Below, in pieces: positions 47,936 to 58,625 of a stretch of DNA of 64,000 nucleotides. The DNA comes from Globisporangium splendens (lineage: Eukaryota; Oomycota; Peronosporomycetes; Pythiales; Pythiaceae): NCBI GenBank assembly GCA_006386115.1, contig VFIW01000105.1, positions 1-64,000 of the forward strand, read 5' to 3'. Position 1 is the first letter of the stretch; every line of letters begins with the position of its first letter. The position numbers and the translations under genes were made by a program. The notes beneath the pieces were generated by a model. The model did not search any database, had not been told where the DNA came from, and saw only the letters and a program-made list of their open reading frames with translations.

Positions 47936-48483
47936 TGTAACCGGACACTTCCGAGTTACGCAGCACGGTACGTGTGTGTGGAAGCGTGTACACGACTTCT
48001 CTCAAGGACTCTGTTCCAAGAACTGTTGCCTGCTTCCTGCAGTGCAACGATCGGTTACCTATAGATCTCTATAGAGTAACCGTCAATAACTAAAGACTTA
48101 GTCAGAGGTAAAAATGGAACTGGTTATTTGTTGGGGGTTGCCCTTTGCAGGATACCCTGAGTTATCTTTAGTTCACTATCTAGCATAGTGAACCTCCGCT
48201 TATTTCAATGTGGACATAAGTGAATGGCTCTGAATTGCCGTGTTATTCAATTGGTCTAAAAGCATATAGTTTTAGCCTATGAGAGTCGTGTCTGCGACCG
48301 ACCTCTAATCAGAGTAGCTTGGCTGCCTTTGTGGTTCGAGTAAGTGCGGCGAACCTAATGGATCGGCTGCTTTGGTGTTTCTCGTAGCTAAGTACGGAAA
48401 CTTTAGTTGCATGCGGACTTAGTCCAATGCCAATAGATTGAGCTAAGTTGCTGCGGTGCAACTTAGCGTGTGACCCCGTTACA
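47936..48483 (-). repeat. Family B LTR, 5' LTR
   Basis: A 548-base partner of 39886-40433. The flank after it (an N, then TGTAC) shows no match with the five bases before the 3' LTR (AGGCA), so no target-site duplication is seen. Confidence 0.88.
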
Positions 48484-48484
48484 N
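48484..48484. other. Single ambiguous base at the LTR border
   Basis: The only N in the window sits exactly one base outside the LTR end. The sequence beyond it is not the expected continuation of element 4. Confidence 0.95.
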
Positions 48485-48587
48485 TGTACGTTTTGGCTGT
48501 GCTTTTAAGCCTCATTTGCACTTGTGAACGTCGCGCTTCGATGCTTCGATCACATCTCGAGTCACAGAGCCAGTAGGCTCTGTTACG

Positions 48588-48707
48588 GGGGTCTTGTGCT
48601 GCGCGGTATGGTGGCCGCAGACAGCAGGGGTCTTGTGCTGCGCGGTGTGGTGGCCGCAGACAGCGGGGGGTCTTGTGCTGCGCGGTATGGTGGCCGCAGA
48701 CAGCGGG
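48588..48707. repeat. Tandem repeat, three units of 39-40 bases
   Basis: Each unit contains GTCTTGTGCTGCGCGGT followed by GTGGCCGCAGACAGC. The copies differ by only a few bases. It lies outside any recognised gene. Confidence 0.85.
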
Positions 48708-48973
48708 TAATAGTGCGGCGTCCTGGTGGGCGTCGCAGTTGTGCTTCATGGCGGATTAACCACGACATAGGGTCCACAGTCATGCTCATAGTGATCGTGC
48801 ATTCCATTCCTCACCACCCCAAGGCCTCCAAGAAGGAGGGATTCTCTCCCTGGGATGGGCCGGTCCAAACTGGACCGCTGAGGCTGGAACTGGACCGCTT
48901 GAGCTCTACTGGGAAAAATGGAGAATGAGAGAGAGAGAAGGTAATTCTATTGAACTTATGGTCTACATACAGT
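48708..48973. other. Spacer, nothing recognised
   Basis: Between the tandem repeat and the LINE remnant. A short GGTCCAAACTGGACCGC-type inverted repeat lies near 48860-48900. Confidence 0.5.
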
Positions 48974-49900
48974 TTAAGAATTCCTGAGTCTCATTAACAC
49001 TGCTGACAGTGAGGTGTTTCTTAGTTGTGACGGTGTGGCACCGATATCAGTGTCGAGTAGAGCTGCGACTTGGGACATAACAACTTGATCATTTCCCCGC
49101 GATTCGTCGGTGAGTATCTTCGCATTCTTGGAGTTCATTGCCATGTTGGTGAGAAGATCGGCCATTTTTGTTTTGTTCTCGTTTTGTGTGATTCCAGGAG
49201 GTCCATGCAAAGTTGCCGATGATTTGGTTTACCCGAACTGCTAGTGGCTGCAACTTGGTCTGGCGTATTGAGGAGAACCCGTTCTGGGATGCGATAATCG
49301 TTTGGCTGTCTCCGAAGACTTCCAACTTGACTTCATAATGCTGTAGGTAGTGTGCACTGTATGCCAGGCCATCTTTCAGCGCGCTGTATTCGCACCGGTT
49401 GTTCGTGACTTCTGGTCCCATGTACGCATAGCCGCATGCTTTGAGTTCCCATCGATTGCTGCGTTCATTCAGGAAGATGAGTGTCCATCCGCTGCCTCCT
49501 GGACCTGGGTTGCTGCGTGCACCTCCATCGAAATACAAACGCGCCGTCGCCCATGCTTCTAGTTGGCGCTACAGGTCTTGTCTCTCCAGTACGCTGAGCA
49601 GTTGACTCAGGCAAGTTGCATCGATCTTTTCTCCTTTGAGCGTTCTCATCCGATGAGCCACAGCCCGCACTTGCATCACACACGCTGTCCACACTCGCTG
49701 GGTGCTTTCTTCGATAGTGAGATGTTGTCGTTCACGCACTATCTCCACTCTCGTTCTCCATAGCAATACTGGGATGCTTGATGTGACGATAAACCACAGT
49801 TTCTGTAGTGCTGTCGAGTGTTCCGGAGTAATGAACCCGAAGTGCTTTTCCAATTCCCGGAGCACAGATCGTTGACCTGGCGGGGCTGTGCGGCTAGCAA
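48974..49900 (-). pseudogene. LINE remnant: RT C-terminal region and RNase H domain
   Basis: On the minus strand a frame with LRELEKHFGFITPEH and WRTRVEIVRERQHL, like the region after reverse transcriptase in LINEs, meets a TAG at 49569-49571. The same frame then continues as a type I RNase H: YFDGGARSNPGPGGSGW with the first Asp, NNRCEYSALKDGL with the Glu, VFGDSQTII with the second Asp. After HTKREQN it shifts frame, and the last motif reads KMADLLTNMAMN, with Asn where the catalytic Asp is expected. The element is dead and 5'-truncated near 49900. Confidence 0.65.
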
Positions 49901-50646
49901 TATGAGGCAAGAAGAGTCTCGAGTCGCCAGAAATACTCTGACGTATGCCCCAAATACACGTACACTTGGAACTTGAGCGCGCCGAACGGATACCCTTGCG
50001 CCACGACAAAGTAATGCCGGACGCTCGTGGCACTCATGTCGCTAATCGTGGTAATCGGCGCGATCCCACCGGGGCCGTTTTGGATCTGCTTCGGAATCGA
50101 ATAGTCTTGCATCGAGAATGTGAGCGTCAGCAGAAACACGTTGTCAAGGTTGGTCTTGTTGCGCATGAGGTAGTACACTCGGAGTGCGGTCGCGTCGCCC
50201 GCAATGAGTGGGGTCGACGAGCAGTCCACGACGGGGACAACCAGCTCACTAGTCGCCAAGAACGTGAGGTTGTACGTCGTGTCTCGGACCAGCGTCGCCA
50301 GCAGCGTGCGCAAAAACGAATTTCCGTACACTCGACCGTTGAAACGTGGTGTCGAGCAATTCGTAAACGTCGTGGTTGTCTCCGACTCCAAGTACAGCGT
50401 GCCGTTTTAAGGGCTTGTTGCATTCGCGAGAGCGTCCACAATCAAGGGACTGTGACGGATCGCAGCGTCGCCTGTGTACCTGCCAATGAGGTTCATCGTA
50501 AACGGTTCGAAATTCATCGGCGGCGCAGCCGTGCCGCTGAGGATACGAAGCGATGCGGCAGATGCCTGGATCGATGTCACGATGTACACGATCGCGGCCG
50601 CGAGCACTGCGACGCGCCGAAAGAGGTGAAACACCTGCGCAGGCAT
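49901..50646 (-). pseudogene. Broken membrane-protein gene
   Basis: From an ATG at 50644-50646: MPAQVFHLFRRVAVLAAAIVYIVTS, a basic start then one hydrophobic helix, followed by a Thr/Asn-rich outer region with likely N-glycosylation sites (NATS, NGTL, NLTF). An in-frame TAA at 50407-50409 splits it between NATSP and NGTLYLESE; the same frame resumes at once. It is cut by the LINE fragment near 49900. The frame is also open upstream to 50955, so the true start could lie there. It resembles the first part of a multi-pass oomycete membrane protein; family not recognised. Confidence 0.45.
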
Positions 50647-50955
50647 AATCTGGCGATGGCTCTGGATTTGTTTGCTTTGAGGCTGCACTTTGGGGGTGCC
50701 TGGAGCTGCATACTTGGGGGCGACTTTGACTCCATACGCTGCAAGGATGGGTTTCGTTGTCTGAGCAGACGGTGTGTTGACTCGGCTGAAGAGAGGCTTG
50801 TCTTCTCGAGAGACAAGATTGAACAAGAACACTGAGATGAGAAAGAACTGCGTGTGAACATCAAGTCCATAATAGACACCGAGTTTGGATGGCGAAACAC
50901 CTGGCCATCCTAAATTTAGGACAAAAACATCTAGGGTATTTTCAGGACGAAGCAC

Positions 50956-51371
50956 AGTGATTCATTTTGCTGACAGTGAACACCTCGCCTGGACGTATAA
51001 ACTATATGAGGTTCTCAGCGTTCTCACCCCACCTCGTACACTGATCAGCATGGAGACACTTGCATTCAGACTGAGAGCAAAATCAACTACAGTGCGCGCA
51101 CCAATCGAGCAGGCTCTGCATAAGAAGATGCACCCTCGCCACAATTATCTGCGTGAGCTTACAGCTGATGATTTTCACCAAGTTCACAGCTCAGCGTGTC
51201 GCCTCTCTATCACGTTAAACTGATTTGCATCGACTTTGACGGGGAATTCATATTTATGAATGCTGTCCTCCATGTCACAGATGAAGAGTGGATGTTGATT
51301 GCGCAATCACAATGAGTGAGCTGATCACCCCTCATTGTGTATCTCACAGTGCAATAACAAGACAAGCGGAC
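50956..51371. other. Intergenic region
   Basis: About 400 bases before the first cupin-like gene, with a CACAATGAGTGAGCTGATCACCCCTCATTGTG inverted repeat around 51309-51340. The two arms (CACAATGAG and CTCATTGTG) could form a hairpin or a dimeric protein site. No gene seen. Confidence 0.5.
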
Positions 51372-52013
51372 ATGGAGGACACAGCGTTCGTGCCCGTGGA
51401 GCAGGAGCCGCTGCACCAGCAGCGCTGGAAGAGCGACATCGTGCGCCTCGTGGACGTGCAGTTCCCGCGCAACGCGACGTGTCTCTGGCACCAGCACCTC
51501 AAGTTCGGCGTGTACATCTGCATCGCGGACCTCGTGGCAACCGAGCAGTCCAAGAACCAGGAACCGCGCGCGTTGACCAAGACGAAGGGTGACGTGTTCT
51601 GCCGCGACCACACCGAGGACAAGCTGATCCACGTCGTGTCGAACAGCGACCACGTGTTCCACATCATCGAAGTGGAGCTCCTGAAGGAGAAGCACCTCAT
51701 TGCACCACATGACGAGGTCCCACAGCATATCGCCAGGGGGTTGCGGATTCTGAACGATGAGCTCGAGTGCCGCGTGTACCGCCTCACGCTCTTGAGCAAG
51801 CAGACGGAAAAGATATCGCTTGAGCTACCCACGGACGCGGTGCTGGTTGCGCTCGACGAGTGCGTCGTGAAGATCGTGAACCCTGACGGCGACAAGGAAG
51901 TGCACGTCCAGCCTGGTGATGATGTCGTGCTCATCGCGGGCCATTTTGAAGTGCACCTCGTTCCTCGCGATCACGCAGAGGCTCCCGAGTTTATCCTTGT
52001 CGAGGTGTTTTAG
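51372..52013 (+). CDS. Cupin-like protein (paralogue 1)
   Basis: 213 residues from the ATG of MEDTAFVPV. The strand-rich pattern, WHQHLKFGVYICIADL near residue 40, a second half with glycines and prolines before strands (PTDAVLVALDECVV, VQPGDDVVLIAGHFEV) and the end FILVEVF suggest an RmlC-like jelly roll. That fold call is inference. Only one His pair is seen (WHQH), so metal binding is uncertain. No signal peptide, so cytosolic. It is followed by a paralogue 333 bases downstream in the same direction. Function unknown. Confidence 0.65.
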   Translation: MEDTAFVPVEQEPLHQQRWKSDIVRLVDVQFPRNATCLWHQHLKFGVYICIADLVATEQSKNQEPRALTKTKGDVFCRDHTEDKLIHVVSNSDHVFHIIEVELLKEKHLIAPHDEVPQHIARGLRILNDELECRVYRLTLLSKQTEKISLELPTDAVLVALDECVVKIVNPDGDKEVHVQPGDDVVLIAGHFEVHLVPRDHAEAPEFILVEVF

Positions 52014-52346
52014 AGAAAGCACGAGAGGACTCAGTATCTGTGCATGTCGATGCGGTGGGTTTGAAAATGTGTGAAGCACACGACATTGCTTCCTATGGAT
52101 AGCGAGCCCAAAAATGAAAGCAATGAATGATCGCGCGGTCGACAAGGCGCCAAGTTTGTTCCATACATGGCGCTTTCATTAGAGACCACAAGCATTCTTT
52201 CGATTGTCTCGATGGACAAGAAACACGAACTCACGTACCATGTTCTGCAGGCTGCTTGCACCAGCCAGTCGCGCTTGCCAGATGTAGGTAACGTAAATGC
52301 TATCTCTCTCTCGCAAGAGAAGCGGCAAAAAGAACATCCAGCTAAA

Positions 52347-53063
52347 ATGGAGGAAGAGCGCGAGGCGACCGTCGTACCCGTGGTGCTTGAGCCACTGCAC
52401 CAGCAGCGCTGGATCAGTGACACCGTCCGCGTTGTAGGCGTGAGATTCTCGCCCCACACGACATGCCAATGGCACCAGCACTTCCATTTCAGCGTCTACA
52501 TTTGCATTAACGACCTGATAGCGACCGAGCAGGTTTTGAATCAACCGCCACGAATGCTGACGCAGCCAAGAGGATCTGTGCTCTGTCGTGACCACACCCA
52601 AGACCAGCTCGTGCACATCGCGGCGAGCCACGAGGAGCCCATCTTCGTGGTTGTAGTGGAACTGTTGAAGCAAAGGCGTCAGCTTGAGCCGCATGATGCG
52701 ATCCCGTTGCATGTCGGTAGAGGCGTCATGTGTGTGAACGATTCGCTCGAGTGCCGCGTGTGCCGCATCTCGCTCTCAAGTGCCTATGGCGACGACAACA
52801 AGAGAGACGAACTTTCGCTGGTGCTCCGAACTGACGCGGTCCTCGTTGCTTTACACGAGTGCGTCTTGTCGATTCACAGCCGTCATGCGGCAAAGGAAGG
52901 CGACAACAATGGTGACGACAATTCACAGCAGCCACGCGAGCCGATGCATAGTTTCCAGCCTGGAGATGACGCTGTCCTGCTGCCTGGTCGCGTGGTCATT
53001 CAACTATTGTCGCGCTCAGCCCGCGTTGACTATGCCGAACTCGTCCTCGTTGAAGTGTTTTGA
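52347..53063 (+). CDS. Cupin-like protein (paralogue 2)
   Basis: 238 residues from the ATG of MEEEREATVV, chosen by alignment with paralogue 1 (EPLHQQRWISDTVR against EPLHQQRWKSDIVR). An in-frame ATG at 52167 would add 60 residues with no counterpart. WHQHFHFSVYICINDL, FRLDAV-like and the VLVEVF end are shared. An extra Asp/Asn-rich loop (GDNNGDDNSQQP) interrupts the last part of the barrel. The two genes are a tandem duplication well diverged in sequence. Confidence 0.62.
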   Translation: MEEEREATVVPVVLEPLHQQRWISDTVRVVGVRFSPHTTCQWHQHFHFSVYICINDLIATEQVLNQPPRMLTQPRGSVLCRDHTQDQLVHIAASHEEPIFVVVVELLKQRRQLEPHDAIPLHVGRGVMCVNDSLECRVCRISLSSAYGDDNKRDELSLVLRTDAVLVALHECVLSIHSRHAAKEGDNNGDDNSQQPREPMHSFQPGDDAVLLPGRVVIQLLSRSARVDYAELVLVEVF

Positions 53064-53497
53064 AGCGAAAGTGTTGGGCACACGTACGAACCCTCGCGCA
53101 AAGAACTTGGTCGTAATTTTCTTGTGACACATTGCCAAGTCTGCATAATAAAGACAAAAAATCTTCAGCCCGACCACGCATGGTATCCTGTCATTGCGCC
53201 ATGGAATTGCAGTGTCTGAACAAATCAGTGGTGTGCCAAGTGTCTCGCTTCTTCATAGAGGAATGAGCGATGGATGAAAGGATTTCCTGTGGCAACCACT
53301 ATGAGTCTCATTCTGCCAAAGGATCGCGTCGTTGGCGAGGATAAAGCCGTGGTGAAAGTCGAAGAAATATGAGTCACATGCCATGTTACATGACGCGATA
53401 CTCATCAACACCTTTCAACCACACATTTTTTCACGCTGGCTATTTCATTTCAAGTCGATAAACATTATCGCCCGAAATCAATCGATTCAAGAGCAAA
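53064..53497. other. Convergent intergenic region
   Basis: About 430 bases between the ends of a plus-strand and a minus-strand gene. It includes the likely polyadenylation region near AATAAAG at 53147. Nothing else seen. Confidence 0.6.
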
Positions 53498-54475
53498 CTA
53501 TTCAATGCGCCAGAAATCGTTCTTCGAGTCGTGCTTGAACAGGTAGGATTCCACAAAGCCCGGCGCCGTGAAAGTCGACGTCTGGTAGTTGTAGATGAGC
53601 GACTTTTGCTGCACCTTGGGGTTCTTAAACTTGAGATCGTTCTTTCGTGCTTCGTTGACGAAAAAGTTGGCAAAGTACTGACCCGACGTGATCGCTTCGA
53701 ACGAGTGGTCCACGACTTCGTACGGCGTGCCGTCCGGGTACTCGCCGTACTCAAAGCTTACTTTCTCCGGGTGGAATTGCACGGCGTAGATCGGGTACTT
53801 CTTGGCTTCGAACGCAGAGACGAAATGGAACCCCTTGCGGTCATAGTTGGTCGAAAGCACCGTGTAAAAGTCCACCAGCTTGGGAAAAGTCGGGAACCGC
53901 TCGACGCCGATGCCTTGCTCGTGGTTGTTCATCGTAATCGGCTTCTCCGCAAGCCATTGGTACAACTCCTTGCTCGCGCCTCCAAACAGACGGCTCGACG
54001 GTGCGGCGTCCGTGAAGTTGAGTGGGAGCGTAATGTTGTACGCGTCGAGACCGCTATCCAACGATCCCAGGTCTCCAGTCGTGAGCTGCACGAGCCACTC
54101 AAAGCCCAGACAGGTGCCCCAGACGGGGAAGTACGTGCCGTTGTCGTTCAGATCGATGGCCAGCTTGTAGAGGTACTCGGCGCGGTCGTTCACGGTCGCA
54201 GCGCCGCCGGGAAACAGAAGCCCGTTCAGCTGTGGAAGCAGCTCCTGCAGGTACTCCTTCGGTGCATTGTACGGGATCGGCACGACGCGACCGCCGCCCA
54301 TCTCGACCCACTTGACGTACGACGCCGCGATGTACTCGCCGTGCTTGGAGACCGGGTGCGCGAACACGCCGATGATCGGGCCGCGCGCGCTGGCGGCCAC
54401 GACGTCCAGGCCGATGGCGACGGCGGCTACGAGCGCAGTGACGAGCGTCGCGAACCACGAGACACGAGGCGCCAT
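53498..54475 (-). CDS. GGH: Gamma-glutamyl hydrolase (folate polyglutamate peptidase, C26)
   Basis: 325 residues from the ATG of MAPRVSWF, giving a clean signal peptide (residues 1-30, VTALVAAVAIGLDVVAASA). The family removes glutamates from folyl-polyglutamates, in the vacuole or secreted. Seen: PIIGVFAHP at the start of the mature chain, LLFPGG, the nucleophile elbow WGTCLGFE with Cys122, and the catalytic His in VQFHPEK (His235) followed by a Glu. Length is that of the family. N-glycosylation sequons (NGT, NIT, NFT) fit a secretory route. The frame is open upstream to 54571, but those residues would bury the signal peptide. Confidence 0.9.
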   Translation of the reverse strand: MAPRVSWFATLVTALVAAVAIGLDVVAASARGPIIGVFAHPVSKHGEYIAASYVKWVEMGGGRVVPIPYNAPKEYLQELLPQLNGLLFPGGAATVNDRAEYLYKLAIDLNDNGTYFPVWGTCLGFEWLVQLTTGDLGSLDSGLDAYNITLPLNFTDAAPSSRLFGGASKELYQWLAEKPITMNNHEQGIGVERFPTFPKLVDFYTVLSTNYDRKGFHFVSAFEAKKYPIYAVQFHPEKVSFEYGEYPDGTPYEVVDHSFEAITSGQYFANFFVNEARKNDLKFKNPKVQQKSLIYNYQTSTFTAPGFVESYLFKHDSKNDFWRIE

Positions 54476-55218
54476 CCTGCTGTTGCTGCTGCTTCTTGCG
54501 GAGAATTCTCGACTGCTCTGTGGATCTTCCGTTGTTCTCAAGCGCAGTGACCAACACTCTTTCCTGCTCACTCATCAAAGAAGCAGGTGACGAAAAACTC
54601 ACTTGAAAGATGATTGGCGGGAAAAGCATGGATTTCCACCAATCATGACTGATAAACTCAGAAACCGTTGAGATTGTTACTAGAGATGATGGAAATAGAA
54701 GTCCACGGTCAAGTATAGTGATAATGCCCTACCGTGTGTCTTTCGGGATCCTAATTGAAGTTGCAAGTTCGTGTTGCTGTAAAGTTGCAGACGCTTGGAG
54801 TGCAACCAGACCAGCCAATCAGGAGCGTACTTGGGCGATCATTATCCGGACAATGCTGCCAGCTATTGCAGCAACACGAAAGAGTCTGCAACGTGGCTTG
54901 GCGATGCGCAAGGTGAGGTGCTGTGCAAGTATCGCCATCCCCATATGTGCTTTGCAGGGCCGTCGCGAGAGAAAAGTCAAACTTTCAAGGATAGTGTACG
55001 CTAAATGCTTGCTTCCAACATGATGTCCAGGGACAAAAGCATACGAATATATTCGATCAGCTGCATTCACAACTGGTTGTTCCAATATGCGCGTAACGTA
55101 GCAGCTAGAGGGAAATCTAGTCTGTATGAATGGGGTGGGGATACACGCTGGAGAAGGAAAACCAAAGCTACACTGGCTCTGTTTTAGCCGTCTTCCACAG
55201 TGAGCGATGGCATGTTGT
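54476..55218. other. Intergenic region
   Basis: About 740 bases. It should hold the promoter of the hydrolase and the 3' end of the first ZIP gene. No further feature recognised. Confidence 0.6.
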
Positions 55219-56196
55219 CTAGACGCCAGCGTAGGCAAACAGGATCAAACTGGTTACCATGATGAACATGCCGATGAACGAACCTAGTGCCACGAGGTGG
55301 GTCTGACCCTTGGCAAACTTGAACGCCGTCGGCAACAACTCCTTGATGCAGATGCACACCATGATGCCACACACAATGCCGAACAATACCCCCTCCGAGA
55401 CGGGGTCCATGCCGTCGCCAACGGCCAACCACGCGATCGTTCCACCCACTGGCTCAGCGAACGCAGAGATAGCGCACCACATGATGCCTTTCCAGCGGCT
55501 TCCCGTGGCAAAGTAGATGGGAGCAGCGACGGCGATGCCCTCTGGGATGTTGTGGAGTCCGATGCCGATCGCGAGCGAGACACCGACAGACGTGTTCTGA
55601 AGCGCGCCGACGTACGTTGCGATGCCTTCGGGCATGTTGTGGATACCGATAGCCAACGCACTGAGTAGTCCCATGCGATTGAGCTTTGCTCTCGCGGCTT
55701 CGTCCAACTTGATCGTAGCGATGGCACCAGGCGTTTGCGACTCGAGGTAACTGGGGGATTTCGCTTCACGTTCCTTCATTCCATTCTGCTCGTGTTGAAG
55801 GTGCGAGTCGCGGAGGTTCTCGAGGTTCTCGATCTCGGTGATGGAGGTCTCGGGTGCAAGCTTGTGAATGATGCAATCGATCCCGTAGATGAGCAAAATA
55901 CCACAACCAAAACACGCCGTGGCAGCCAGCCAACCGTGACCCGTAGCAGTCTCTTCCGTCATATCTTCCGTCCTGATGCCCTCAGTCAAGAGGTGCACAG
56001 ACTCACCAAAGATCTCGACGAGCGAGATGAAGATCATGACGCCGCTTGAGATGCTGAGTGCGATCGCCAGACTCACGGGGTTGGCAAGGTGGACGAGGCG
56101 TTTGCTGAAGACGACCATGCCGCCCAAGATGGTGGCGAATCCAGCGGCAAAGTTGAGTGCGAACGCCACACCGACGTCACTTCCAGTTTGAACCAT
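55219..56196 (-). CDS. ZIP family zinc transporter, ZupT-like (copy 1)
   Basis: 325 residues, about eight hydrophobic helices. The metal path motifs are HNMPEGIATYVG (His186, Glu190) and HNIPEGIAVAAP (His215, Glu219), with AEPVGG in the next helix. This layout is that of the bacterial ZupT branch and its eukaryotic relatives, which bring zinc and other divalent metals into the cytosol. The loop before the motifs (about 115-165) is acidic and His/Gln-containing (HLQHEQN) rather than a His-rich run. Nearly the same protein as copy 4. The 3' half has no visible difference from copies 3 and 4 over about 410-428 bases. Confidence 0.9.
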   Translation of the reverse strand: MVQTGSDVGVAFALNFAAGFATILGGMVVFSKRLVHLANPVSLAIALSISSGVMIFISLVEIFGESVHLLTEGIRTEDMTEETATGHGWLAATACFGCGILLIYGIDCIIHKLAPETSITEIENLENLRDSHLQHEQNGMKEREAKSPSYLESQTPGAIATIKLDEAARAKLNRMGLLSALAIGIHNMPEGIATYVGALQNTSVGVSLAIGIGLHNIPEGIAVAAPIYFATGSRWKGIMWCAISAFAEPVGGTIAWLAVGDGMDPVSEGVLFGIVCGIMVCICIKELLPTAFKFAKGQTHLVALGSFIGMFIMVTSLILFAYAGV

Positions 56197-57668
56197 TGTC
56201 GACAGCAGCGAGGGTGGCGCTTGAAAGGAGATTCAGTATCGCAGAGTAGGTTGCAAATCAAATGCACGGACGAGGGTGAATTTGAAAGTGAGTGCTAAGG
56301 GAGAGGACCGAGATAGCGTAAGGCCAAGATTCTGGAGCGACACGAAGGTGCGGTCGATAGGCGCTCTACTAACCCCACTGGATTGCTGTCTACTGACCTC
56401 GTAAGACGGGGAAAAGGCGACAGAACACAATGAAGTTCCAGTGCTACTGCCTCTTGAGCCTAGTCGACGATATTTGTGGCTCACTGCTTTGCTGCTAGCT
56501 CTCTACTTCCTCGTGCTTTGCTTGTCCACACAGCAGATCCACCAGGATGGTCCGATGAGAAGGCTTGTGCTGCCACTGTGGTTGAGGGAGTTATGGTCGA
56601 TGCATCACCGGATCTGACTGTACCGAGTTGCAGTGCGTGCCAGTGGAGATGAGCCTGCATATTGCAAGGCAACTAACCAATGAGAGGTTCAGGTGTGGTT
56701 TAATCTTTTCACTTTTAATTTATGGCACACGGTATTTCGTTGAGCCAGTCAAAACTCATTGGAATGCATCTTCCTGTATTAAAAAACGAAATTAATCATT
56801 GCCGAGATGCGCAATTCTCCAAGTGACAGCCAGCGCTCATCTGTTCAGATCTGGCATTGGCCACATCGAGAGCGAAATGGAGTAGAAGGATACGAGTGGG
56901 AGTAGATAGACCAGCTGGAGCGTTTGTCACGTAGGATCACGTCTGATTCCAGCATCTTACCAGTAAGCTCTCACGGACTCAAATTAAAGATGTGCGGCTC
57001 GATCTGAAACAAATGCTTTCAACCAGCCCACAAAAACACTCAAGAACACCAGGGAAACAGCGACTCAGTGCGAGAGAACGGCAAAAGCAGTTCAGCACGA
57101 ACCTTCATGGCCAGTCTGAGTCTCGTTGGCAAACGGCGAAAGGCCATGCTGACTGGAGTGAAGGAGCTTTTACCGCTTGGTGGCAGGTGGGATCATCCAG
57201 TTTCTCACGAATCAACTTCACGCACAGTATCGCCAAGTGGACACTTGGTGCTTACGCTGGTGTCCAGATTGTAAATCACAACCATTCCGAGTATCGCGCA
57301 TCGGACACCACATTGATCAGGTAGGAAGGACTCTCAACAAATTCTTTGCTACAATACGCGGAGTAGTGAGCACAGCGCTTGACGTATTACTGGACGCTAG
57401 ATACCAGGCACCTCATTGCCGTCGCTGCACTGGCACCAAGGTTTACGCAAGGATTCTGAGCGGAAAGGGGCCACTGCAAAGGCGCATCCGTTTGGCATAC
57501 TTGAATTGGCGCGAGCTCTCATATGCACTTGAGTTATTTCGCGAATTACAAAACTAGGTAAAAATATCCTCATGGTTTACTAGTTCACATCCCGTGAACG
57601 TCACGCACTATTACATTGAACTTTGGCTATTACTCCTGTACTTTGAGTCTTGTACTGCATTGTTTTGA
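56197..57668. other. Intergenic region
   Basis: About 1.5 kb. An open frame at 57177-57557 (plus) has scattered Cys and basic residues but starts without context and shows no known domain, so it is not called. Nothing else recognised. Confidence 0.5.
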
Positions 57669-58625
57669 TCAGACACCAAGGAAGGCGAACAAGATCAAAC
57701 TGGCCACCATAACGTACATCCCAGCAAAGACACCACGCGTGACCAGGTGAGTACGGTTCTTCGCAAACTTGAATGCCGTTGGCAGTAGCTCCTTAATGCA
57801 AATGCACACCATGATGCCACACACCACTCCAAGAAGAATTCCTTCCGAGATGGGCTTCAAGCCATCACCAACGGCCAGCCATGCGATGACACCTCCCAGA
57901 GGCTCGGCCGAAGCAGAGATGCAGCACCACATGATCGCTCGGCAGCGGCTTCTAGTCGAAAAGTAGATCGGTGTCGCGACGGCGATCCCCTCTGGAATGT
58001 TATGCAAGCCGATTCCGATGGCGAGCGAGGCGCCGACAGCAGAATTACGCATCGCACCGACGTACGTGGCGATACCTTCTGGCATATTGTGGATGCCAAT
58101 GGCCAAGGCACTGAGCATGCCCATGCGATTCAGTTGCGCTCGTGCTGCCTCGTCTAATCGGAGAGCAAAGCCTGGTGCCTGAGCCTCGAGGTATCCTGTG
58201 GGCTTGGAGGTTTCGAGTACATTGTGGTCGAACGAATCGCGGAGGTTGTCGAGGGTGGCGAGCTCCACAGCAGCGGTGTCCGGCGCAAACCCATGCACAA
58301 CCAAGTCGATAGCATAGATCAGGACAATACCAACGGTGAAGCACGCAGTTGCACCGAGCCAACCGTAGCCATTCGCCGTGTCGTGAGTCATATTTGAAGT
58401 CTGCACGCCTTCCACAATGAGCTGCACAGATTTGCCGAACATCTCCACCAGCGAGATTAAGAGCATGACACCAGCCGAGAGGCTGAGAGCGACCGCGAGG
58501 CTGACGGGATTCGCGAGGTGAACCAGACGCTTGCTGAAGATGACCATTCCGCCGAGTACTGTAGCAAAGCCAGCAGCGCAGTTCAACGCGAACGCGACCT
58601 GGACACCCGTTCCAGTTCGCACCAT
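57669..58625 (-). CDS. ZIP family zinc transporter, ZupT-like (copy 2)
   Basis: 318 residues with the same helices and HNMPEG / HNIPEG motifs as copy 1. It is the most diverged of the four: AMRNSAVGASLAIGIG for ALQNTSVGVSLAIGIG, ASAEPLGG for AFAEPVGG, and a shorter loop. It shows no long tract of identity with the others, so it has escaped the exchange that affects copies 1, 3 and 4. Confidence 0.9.
   Translation of the reverse strand: MVRTGTGVQVAFALNCAAGFATVLGGMVIFSKRLVHLANPVSLAVALSLSAGVMLLISLVEMFGKSVQLIVEGVQTSNMTHDTANGYGWLGATACFTVGIVLIYAIDLVVHGFAPDTAAVELATLDNLRDSFDHNVLETSKPTGYLEAQAPGFALRLDEAARAQLNRMGMLSALAIGIHNMPEGIATYVGAMRNSAVGASLAIGIGLHNIPEGIAVATPIYFSTRSRCRAIMWCCISASAEPLGGVIAWLAVGDGLKPISEGILLGVVCGIMVCICIKELLPTAFKFAKNRTHLVTRGVFAGMYVMVASLILFAFLGV

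Noticed and set aside
57177..57557. Plus-strand frame with several Cys, considered as a transposase or zinc-finger remnant
   Set aside because: Cys spacing fits no known finger and no terminal repeats were found.
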